Origin: a bacterium
GTDB lineage: Bacteria > Zixibacteria > MSB-5A5 > GN15 > FEB-12
Assembly (NCBI GenBank): GCA_030640905.1
Contig: DAOWIM010000257.1
Location: 1-12,425, forward strand
Length of the DNA stretch: 12,425 nucleotides
Reading direction: 5' to 3'
In this document: positions 6,530-12,425 of the stretch, piece after piece
Layout: each line of letters starts with the position of its first letter
How positions within the stretch are numbered: the first letter of the stretch is position 1
Made by a program: the position numbers and the translations under genes
Notes under the pieces: generated by a model
The model's database searches: none
What the model saw: only the letters and a program-made list of their open reading frames with translations
What the model was told of the DNA's origin: nothing

Positions 6530-7872
6530 ATCACCTTTCTTGAAAGTTTCCCTGTCAACATCCGGTCACTGGTTTCAACAATGAGGCGGAATATTGGTTC
6601 CGTGTTGGATGAACGAATTTGCACCCAACCGTTTTCAAAGTCGAACCGAAGACCATCCCGTCGATCAATCTTCGTACGACCAAGTATTGCCCGAACATCT
6701 TTCTCGAACCGTTTCATCCGTTTGGCAAAGTCGCCGGGCAGTGAAGCTTTGGTCTTTATAGTATAATATCGTGGTAAGGTTTCCACCAGAGTAGCCAGCG
6801 ACTTTTTCTGCTCGGCAAGGGCCGAGAGAATCAGCGATGCAGCGATCAAGGCATCGCGACCGGCGTGAAACGACGGGTAAATGACGCCCCCGTTACCTTC
6901 GCCGCCAATGACGGCCTTTTTCTTGTGCATCATCTCGACAACATTTGCTTCCCCGACTTTGGAGAGGTGGACTGTCGATCCCATCGAAGCGGCGACATCG
7001 GCGGTTGTCTTTGAGGTGGAGAGATTGATAACGGTTGGTCCGCGTAACGTGCCCAGAACATGACCGACGGCGATAGCGAGAGTTAGTTCCTCGCCAATGG
7101 CCGAACCGTTTTCGTCAACCAGAGCGAGCCGGTCGGCATCGGGATCGCAGGCCATGCCGAGGTCGGCCTTGTGTTTTTTGACAGCACGACCAAGTTGTGC
7201 CAGGTTGGCCGCCGTTGGTTCCGGCTCGTGAACAAAATTGCCGTCACCCTTACAGTTGATTTCGACAACTGTAGCGCCGAGTTTACGGAGAAGGTCGGGC
7301 ATGGCTACCGATCCGGCGCCGTTAATAGCATCAATAACGATCTTCGGTCGGTTTCTCTTGATAGCTTTACGGTTGACGGCTTTTGCCGCCAGCGTGCGCT
7401 TGATATGTTCATCAACCCAGCGATCCTGTCGGGTGATTGATCCGAGACGGGCAGCGGGCTTCAGTGCAAACTTGCCCGATTCAAATATATTGTCGAGTCG
7501 TCGATACTGTGCAGCTGTGATAAACTCGCCACGGTCGTTGAAGAACTTGATAGCGTTCCATTCCGACGGATTATGCGATGCAGTGATGCAGATGCCCCCG
7601 GCTGCCTTGAGTGCCTTGACGGCGATTTCAACTGTAGGTGTGGGGACGATTCCGATTTCGATGACATCAATTCCAACCGAGATCAGTCCTGAGACTACGG
7701 CGCGCGAAAAGATATCTCCCGAGGGTCGGCTGTCACGTCCAACAACAACCTTTCCTCGTTTCAAGAAGGTGCCAAATGCTGCACCATAGGAAGTGACCAG
7801 AACCGGATCAAGTCCGTTGCCGACCACGCCCCTGATGCCTGAGGTTGACTTTATGAGTTTCGGTTTAGCCAT
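6514..7872 (-). CDS. glmM: Phosphoglucosamine mutase, GlmM (alpha-D-phosphohexomutase family)
   Basis: This 452-residue enzyme is predicted to interconvert glucosamine-6-phosphate and glucosamine-1-phosphate. All four active-site loops of the family are visible: the phosphoserine loop 'TASHNP' with Ser99, the Mg2+ loop 'DPDADR' (Asp243, 245, 247), the sugar loop 'GEGNGG' (324-329), and the phosphate-binding 'RSSNTEPIFR' (420-429). The N-terminus 'STSGIRGVVGN' is also typical. The sugar loop differs from the GE(Q/M)SGH of proteobacterial GlmM or PMM/PGM and resembles what I recall from Bacteroidetes and archaeal-type enzymes. By motif alone it could be a phosphomanno- or phosphoglucomutase, but the position immediately upstream of glmS strongly favours GlmM. 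It starts 19 bases after the propeller lipoprotein gene, with only a weak AAGAAAG ribosome site. Confidence 0.93.
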   Translation of the reverse strand: MAKPKLIKSTSGIRGVVGNGLDPVLVTSYGAAFGTFLKRGKVVVGRDSRPSGDIFSRAVVSGLISVGIDVIEIGIVPTPTVEIAVKALKAAGGICITASHNPSEWNAIKFFNDRGEFITAAQYRRLDNIFESGKFALKPAARLGSITRQDRWVDEHIKRTLAAKAVNRKAIKRNRPKIVIDAINGAGSVAMPDLLRKLGATVVEINCKGDGNFVHEPEPTAANLAQLGRAVKKHKADLGMACDPDADRLALVDENGSAIGEELTLAIAVGHVLGTLRGPTVINLSTSKTTADVAASMGSTVHLSKVGEANVVEMMHKKKAVIGGEGNGGVIYPSFHAGRDALIAASLILSALAEQKKSLATLVETLPRYYTIKTKASLPGDFAKRMKRFEKDVRAILGRTKIDRRDGLRFDFENGWVQIRSSNTEPIFRLIVETSDRMLTGKLSRKVMRYFR

Positions 7873-7891
7873 GCTATTCAGACAACTTTCT

Positions 7892-9151
7892 TTAGAAGAC
7901 AGCCGGTCGGTTGGCCGATGAGTTTTCGACGTTGCCGTTGGCGTCGGTCTTGATTATGAATGTCATGTACTCAGAACTGTGCGGGCGTCGTGCTCCCGAG
8001 GCAATAGCATAACCGCCATCGGGAGTAGCTATGACCGAGGGTCCAATCTGGCGGTTACCGGCGTGGAAAGCTTTCTGCCAGAGCAGTGTTCCGTCCTTGT
8101 CCAACTTTATCATGTACGCCTTGAGGATGCCTTCGCCCATTGATCGCGTTGCCCCGGATACAACGCAGCCACCATCGGCGGCCGCGGCAACCGAATAGCC
8201 GGCATCGTGGGATGCTCCTCCAACCGATTTCGTCCATTCCAGATCACCGTCATTGGCGAGTTTTGCCACGAAGACATCGTAGTTGCCCGTGCTGTTGGAC
8301 ATGGTGCTTCCGGCAAGATAATACCCGCCATCAGATGCTGCGGCCAGAGCAGGGGCGGCATCTTGATTACTATCGCCGATTTGTTGATGCCACAGGACCT
8401 TGCCATCGCGGTCGGTTCTGATAACCATTATGTCTGAGTTAGCAACCGGCTCAGTGATGTTTATCGCGGCTGTAATTACGAAACCGCTATCACCGAGAAC
8501 CAGAGGGCCAAATGTATCGCGGACACCTAGGTCGTGGAATGTCTTCTTGTAGAGAATAATTCCGCGGTTGCTTATCTTGGTTAAGAAACCATTGATCCTG
8601 ACACCATCGCTGGACGTCGTGCGACCGACCATGATATAGTTGCCGTCGAGAGTTTTTTCAAACCCGGAGCATAATTCATCGCCGTCGTTCTGGAGAGTGT
8701 TTTCCCACTCGTAATTTCCCTCGGAGTCGACCTTTATCAGAACAATTTTTCTCCTGTTGCTGTTTTCGGTTTGCTCCGCCTGGCAGGCAATCAGATAACC
8801 ACCTTCGTCGCAGTTGACCACACGCTTCGCCTTCAAGGGCGTAGCTTGGGAGTACCATCGGTCCCACATTTTGTTGCCGTTGATATCCAGTCTTAGGAGG
8901 TAGGCGGATTCTTTTTTGCTTACGGGTTGAAGCACACCGGAGACTATATAGCCTCCGTCGGAAGTGAGCCGTAACGAGCCGCCCTTTGTGCTTCCACCCT
9001 TCTGGTCATATACTTTTTCAAAAGTAACAACACCTTCCTGGACCTTGGTGGTGATCGGCGGTCCAGCATCCTCGGTTTTGCCGCAGCTCAGGCTCAACAT
9101 TGCCACGACAGCAACGAACAATACGGTAATCGTGATTCGGGTGGTTCTCAT
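7892..9151 (-). CDS. Lipoprotein predicted to fold as a seven-bladed beta-propeller
   Basis: The 419-residue protein starts with a basic, hydrophobic signal (1-22) followed by Cys23 in 'MLSLSCGK'. This is a relaxed lipobox, since position -3 is Ser rather than Leu, so lipidation is probable but not certain. The rest is seven repeats of about 50 residues. Each has a core 'DGGYxxxG' strand, a 'YxxxLDxNGxxxW' strand and a 'xxY/F' strand; clear cores are at residues 65-71, 116-119, 168-174, 219-224, 271-276, 323-328 and 376-381. A free N-terminal strand (about 42-49) could close the last blade, as in other propellers. No catalytic residues are evident. Such proteins are common and unassigned in FCB and related genomes, and an envelope binding role is inference. 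GGAGA lies 6 bases before the ATG. It follows the IMPase gene by 67 bases and precedes glmM by 19. Confidence 0.82.
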   Translation of the reverse strand: MRTTRITITVLFVAVVAMLSLSCGKTEDAGPPITTKVQEGVVTFEKVYDQKGGSTKGGSLRLTSDGGYIVSGVLQPVSKKESAYLLRLDINGNKMWDRWYSQATPLKAKRVVNCDEGGYLIACQAEQTENSNRRKIVLIKVDSEGNYEWENTLQNDGDELCSGFEKTLDGNYIMVGRTTSSDGVRINGFLTKISNRGIILYKKTFHDLGVRDTFGPLVLGDSGFVITAAINITEPVANSDIMVIRTDRDGKVLWHQQIGDSNQDAAPALAAASDGGYYLAGSTMSNSTGNYDVFVAKLANDGDLEWTKSVGGASHDAGYSVAAAADGGCVVSGATRSMGEGILKAYMIKLDKDGTLLWQKAFHAGNRQIGPSVIATPDGGYAIASGARRPHSSEYMTFIIKTDANGNVENSSANRPAVF

Positions 9152-9218
9152 GATCTTTCTCCAATACCTCTGCGGTGCGCTGACCTTTCGATCGTAGCGT
9201 CCGACAGTTCAGTCTTTG

Positions 9219-10004
9219 TTAGGTCAGGACTTTTTGCATAGCCCTGTGGACCCGGCCATTGCTGGCCAGTATCTCATTATCATATATAGAGTATTTTCGG
9301 CCACTGAAGCGAGTAACTTTGCCTCCTGCTTCCTCAACAATCAGCCGCCCGGCAGCTGTGTCCCAGGGGTGCAGGCTTAGTTCCCAGAATCCATCAATTC
9401 GACCACAGGCCAGCCAGCAGAGGTCAATTGCGGCCGATCCGAGGCGTCGAACTCCCTGGGCCTGCTTGGCCATCCGGCTAAAATAGCCCAGATTGTTGCG
9501 GCGCGCGGTCTTGATGTCATAGGCAAATCCGGTAGCCAGAAGGGCTCGTTCCAGTTTGTTTTCTTTGGATACTCTGATTCGCTTCCCGTTGAGAAACGCA
9601 CCACAGCCGCAACCGGAGGTGAAACACTCGTCTCGCTCAGGATCAAAAACGACCCCGGCGACGATCTCGCTCCGGTATTCAAGGCCGATAGAGACACAGT
9701 AGACGGGAAAGCCATGAGCATAATCGACCGTGCCGTCGAGCGGATCAATTACCCATCGGAACGCTCCGTCCGTCTTGCGGCCGCTACCTTCCTCGGCAAG
9801 GATAGAATGATCAGGATAACGTTGTTGAATCTGCGAGACAATATATTTCTCCGAGCGCAGGTCAAATTCGGTGACGGGATCAATCCTCCCCTTGTAGCGA
9901 ATACTGGGGGGACGATTAAACCCATTTTTCAATATTTGTCCGGCACCGCGGGCGACCTCTTCGGAGAATCGCAGCAACTCTTTGATTTCTGTTTTCTTCA
10001 GCAT
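9219..10004 (-). CDS. Inositol-monophosphatase-family phosphatase (SuhB/IMPase-like)
   Basis: This 261-residue protein, close to E. coli SuhB in length (267), has the full metal-binding set of the Li+-sensitive phosphatase family. It shows 'DPVTEFD' (42-48), 'AEEG' with Glu71, 'WVIDPLDGTVDYAHGFP' with Asp87 and Asp90 (84-100), and 'HPWDTAAGRLIVEEAGG' with Asp215 (212-228). Family members hydrolyse inositol-1-phosphate, fructose-1,6-bisphosphate, histidinol-phosphate or PAP. Substrate cannot be decided here, although the DGTxx segment and size suit IMPase/SuhB rather than CysQ. I chose the ATG at 10004 (MLKKTEIKEL) because the longer start at 10073 would lie inside the upstream ABC remnant in another frame and adds 23 residues unlike the family. 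Only a distant AGGA serves as ribosome site. It follows the ABC remnant by 19 bases. Confidence 0.88.
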   Translation of the reverse strand: MLKKTEIKELLRFSEEVARGAGQILKNGFNRPPSIRYKGRIDPVTEFDLRSEKYIVSQIQQRYPDHSILAEEGSGRKTDGAFRWVIDPLDGTVDYAHGFPVYCVSIGLEYRSEIVAGVVFDPERDECFTSGCGCGAFLNGKRIRVSKENKLERALLATGFAYDIKTARRNNLGYFSRMAKQAQGVRRLGSAAIDLCWLACGRIDGFWELSLHPWDTAAGRLIVEEAGGKVTRFSGRKYSIYDNEILASNGRVHRAMQKVLT

Positions 10005-10023
10005 CGTTAATCTGTCGGTCCTA

Positions 10024-10248
10024 TCATGGTCTGGTCGCCATGGCTCTATCCTGCTGGCGATATTGCATGTCATATAACTTACGGTAAATCTGCCCCTTCG
10101 CCAAGAGTTGATCTAAGAGCCGGTGCGCGATGACGATTGAAGTTCTATTTTTCAGTAATTCGTCGAGGGCCTTTTGAATTAAAATTTCGGTTTCAGTATC
10201 AACAGAGCTGGTGGCTTCATCTCCGGGTTGTGATGCGTCGTCTGTCAT
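10024..10248 (-). pseudogene. Internally deleted C-terminal fragment of an ABC-exporter ATPase
   Basis: The 74-residue frame is clearly derived from the nucleotide-binding domain of an MsbA/multidrug-type ABC exporter. Residues 10-44 carry the end of Walker B with its catalytic Glu11 ('DEA'), the D-loop 'SSVD', the following helix, and the H-loop 'SIVIAHRL' with His42. Residues 45-68 ('LDQLLAKGQIYRKLYDMQ') match the extreme C-terminus of such proteins. The roughly 25 residues expected between them (STI..AD.I.V...G.I.E.G.H) are absent without loss of frame. Everything before Walker B (transmembrane domain, Walker A, signature) is gone, replaced by 'MTDDASQPG'. It cannot bind or hydrolyse ATP. 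There is no ribosome site ahead of the ATG. A decayed, twice-deleted gene is the simplest reading; a domesticated micro-protein is possible but unsupported. Confidence 0.78.
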
Positions 10249-10309
10249 TCACTTACACAATCTGGTTGCACAAAGATACAAACTTGAGGCTTTATAGCAA
10301 TTGAAGGGG

Positions 10310-12425
10310 TCAATAGTTCAGCAAATTAGCCAGCAGATGGATCGCTTCGAGTTTTAGCTCTGAGGCCATTTCAAGAAGGGGCATACCGCAAAAAATCACC
10401 TGACCATCGCCAATGCGGCTGACCGAAATAAGCGTGCCCCCGGAAGCGGTCACCAGCAACCGTTCAGCCGGGGCAATATCGGCTGCGGCCACCGGTCGGA
10501 GTGATCCAAAGTTCGCCAGCAGTTGAGCCTGGTCAATCTTATACGGCTGGCTCAGAAGCCGGGCTTCCTGCAGGCACATGATGGCATCGGTGCCGGTGAT
10601 CTCTTCAGTATCCGGAACCAGAGAGATCGGCAAAGCGCCTTCGGGCCGGTCGTCCGGTTGTCCAAACACGACAATAGAGCCGCCGTTTCTGAGGTAATCG
10701 TCGATGCGGTCGCTGACTTTTCTAAACGATGGATAGCCACGGAATGCGGCCGAACCTACAATAATGACGTTGTATGGAAAAAGGTCGCCGGTAACAAGCA
10801 TGCGATCAGTCAGCGGCGTGATAGTGGCGTCGGTCATGCGGAGCAAATCCTCCAGCAGACCGGTGGTGTCGGGCATAAAACCAATTTTGATCGTCTCGGC
10901 TACATGGCAGGCGGCAATACGAATTCGGGCCTTAGTGGAGGTCACCGGTCTATTGTCAACCGAGAGTGTGACCGATGCCTGCTGGATACCCTGTTCAAAC
11001 AAATTTGATATCGAGAACGGCACTCTGACAGTCTCGCGAGAAGTGCCCGCATCAAGCATCAACTCCTGCCGATAGGCGCCCGCAAAGAGGCCCCGCGGTG
11101 GTTCCAGATTGATCTTGACCTTACCGGTATAATCGTATGGCTTGGTAATAATCAACTTCCAGTTCATCGATGAGACAATGCGGTCACCATCGAGACCGCC
11201 CGGAGGCAGTACAAAACGGAAGTCTGGGTCGAATGCTATTCCCAGTTTGGGAGCTTCCCAGACCGGAAGAATGCTGTAGACCTGCAGCGGAATCTGTCCA
11301 TAGACGATCTCGGCGGAGAAGAGGAGCGATTCGGGTATCGGAGCCTCAAGACGTGTCCGCTCAATATCGATAAGATACTCACGAACGAGCGACTGATGCG
11401 GCTGAATGGTTTTATCTTCATCGTCAAGGACAATGATCGTCGTATCCCAATACGGATGAAACCTCACGTTGGTAACGCGCACTTCCTTGGGTCCATTGGC
11501 GGAAATCGAGACGTTGAACTTAAGCTTCGGTCCGTGCGGTGAATCATGAAGCAGCGTCCGGCCTTCCCATGTTGCGCCGACTGCGTGCAGGGCAGCTTTT
11601 TCCGCCTTGCCCATCAGATCGTGGAGGTAGGGCAAATAGTCGGTTGCGGCAATAGAGTCGGCGGCAAAATCGCGATGGTCACTCAGGTTGCGTAGTTCCC
11701 GATACCCCGAGAGGATTTGTTCCACCTTCTTTTTTCCAAATGATCGCCGGGAAGCGTTGAAGAACGTTGCGAATTTTCGCGACTGTTTGACAAAGGTCGC
11801 TTTCATGGGACCTCTTGCCGGCAGGGCCATCGTGATATCAATCACACGGGACGGATTGATACCGGAGAGAAAATCAACTTCGGGTGACTCGGCGGCCAAC
11901 TCCTTGCGGATAAGGGTATAGTGAATGAGTTTGTCCGGTCGGAACTGATCGGAGCTATACCACGGATAGAAAAACGGTACTTCAGCGTCGATCCGGTCGG
12001 CGTATCGGTTGGCCTGTTCGCGTCCATTGAGAATAACCCTGCCCAGATCGCTCTGGGGTGTCATGTCGCCAACCGCGTGCTGGTATATTTTTAAGATGTT
12101 GAAAGTCAGTTCCGGTGCGGTTGGCAGTTCGAGCAGGTACTCTTTGAACTTCCCGGTGAGACTATCGTTACCCAGATGGCCAAAGATGACGATATCGGGG
12201 CGGCGGTCACTAAAGAGATCGACCTCAAGCGAATCGGTCCAGGCCGGGTCGGCGAAAGGAACGTGACACCGATGGAGATACAATTGCCGGTCATCAATCT
12301 CGAAACTTTCTTTCAGCAATCTCGCCCGTGGCCTGATTGTCACCAGATCGACGCGGCAGCCGTAGCGGTCATTAAGGTAATATATCGTCGGCCAGTCGAT
12401 ACGGGTCGGTTCATCGAAAACATAG
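10310..12425 (-). CDS. Large multidomain protein with GATase-like C-terminal domain, 5' end outside window
   Basis: The frame is open to the right edge; about 704 residues are visible and the true start lies beyond. I do not recognise a named family. The first visible residues ('DWPTIYYLNDRYGCRVDLVT') and 'RRPDIVIFGHLG' look like strands of a Rossmann-type fold. A largely helical part follows (roughly 11590-11980), then strand-rich sequence suggesting beta-sandwich domains (roughly 10900-11560). The last 193 residues (10313-10891) begin 'IKIGFMPDTTGLLEDLLRM' and contain 'YNVIIVGSAAFRGYPSF', 'IDDYLRNGGSIVVFGQ' and 'RIGDGQVIFCGMPL'. This is the pattern of class I glutamine-amidotransferase-like domains, but the nucleophile elbow has no Cys, so it is probably non-catalytic. 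Large PIG-L deacetylases of Bacteroidetes end in a similar domain, but no 'AHPDD' motif is visible. It ends 61 bases before the ABC remnant. Confidence 0.7.
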   Translation of the reverse strand, partial: YVFDEPTRIDWPTIYYLNDRYGCRVDLVTIRPRARLLKESFEIDDRQLYLHRCHVPFADPAWTDSLEVDLFSDRRPDIVIFGHLGNDSLTGKFKEYLLELPTAPELTFNILKIYQHAVGDMTPQSDLGRVILNGREQANRYADRIDAEVPFFYPWYSSDQFRPDKLIHYTLIRKELAAESPEVDFLSGINPSRVIDITMALPARGPMKATFVKQSRKFATFFNASRRSFGKKKVEQILSGYRELRNLSDHRDFAADSIAATDYLPYLHDLMGKAEKAALHAVGATWEGRTLLHDSPHGPKLKFNVSISANGPKEVRVTNVRFHPYWDTTIIVLDDEDKTIQPHQSLVREYLIDIERTRLEAPIPESLLFSAEIVYGQIPLQVYSILPVWEAPKLGIAFDPDFRFVLPPGGLDGDRIVSSMNWKLIITKPYDYTGKVKINLEPPRGLFAGAYRQELMLDAGTSRETVRVPFSISNLFEQGIQQASVTLSVDNRPVTSTKARIRIAACHVAETIKIGFMPDTTGLLEDLLRMTDATITPLTDRMLVTGDLFPYNVIIVGSAAFRGYPSFRKVSDRIDDYLRNGGSIVVFGQPDDRPEGALPISLVPDTEEITGTDAIMCLQEARLLSQPYKIDQAQLLANFGSLRPVAAADIAPAERLLVTASGGTLISVSRIGDGQVIFCGMPLLEMASELKLEAIHLLANLLNY

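Noticed and set aside
10005..10073. A longer N-terminus for the IMPase-family gene starting at 10073
   Set aside because: The extra 23 residues are unlike the family and overlap the ABC-derived reading frame. The ATG at 10004 gives the normal SuhB-like length.

Overview
The window reads as a gene-dense bacterial chromosome of moderate GC. I see no phage, integrase, insertion sequence, CRISPR array or rRNA/tRNA gene. Three things suggest an uncultured lineage near the FCB group or Zixibacteria: a truncated Por-secretion (T9SS type A) C-terminal sorting domain, a phosphoglucosamine mutase with the sugar loop I associate with Bacteroidetes-type enzymes, and a seven-bladed propeller lipoprotein built of 'DGGY...G...NG...W' repeats. 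That placement is inference, not a measurement.

Layout, left to right. At 1-168 (+) is the C-terminus of an RsmB/Sun-type 16S rRNA m5C methyltransferase, followed by a membrane-anchored protein with three PASTA domains (276-1085, +). Facing it on the minus strand is a small, extremely basic protein with a SANT/Myb-like helix-turn-helix core (1200-1577); its intrinsic terminator lies at 1132-1163. A gene-free stretch of about 410 bases (1578-1990) holds only weak hairpins. Next on the plus strand is an AI-2E/PerM-family membrane protein (1991-3076). After it comes a small accessory stretch: an orphan fragment of a sorting domain (3162-3368) closely coupled to an unrecognised secreted protein (3381-4622).

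From 4674 to the right edge everything is on the minus strand. In transcription order (right to left) it holds: a large multidomain protein with a glutamine-amidotransferase-like C-terminus, open at the window edge; an internally deleted fragment of an ABC-exporter ATPase; an inositol-monophosphatase-family enzyme; a propeller lipoprotein; glmM; and glmS. Spacings in the last five are 13-67 bases, so they could form one transcript.

GlmS and GlmM catalyse the first two committed steps to UDP-GlcNAc (fructose-6-P to glucosamine-6-P to glucosamine-1-P) and so feed peptidoglycan and outer-membrane glycolipid synthesis. With the PASTA protein, a large part of the window concerns the cell envelope. 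No obviously new multi-gene system is visible. The most unusual items are the histone-like SANT protein, the two gene relics (sorting domain and ABC ATPase), and a hairpin across the glmM-glmS junction.
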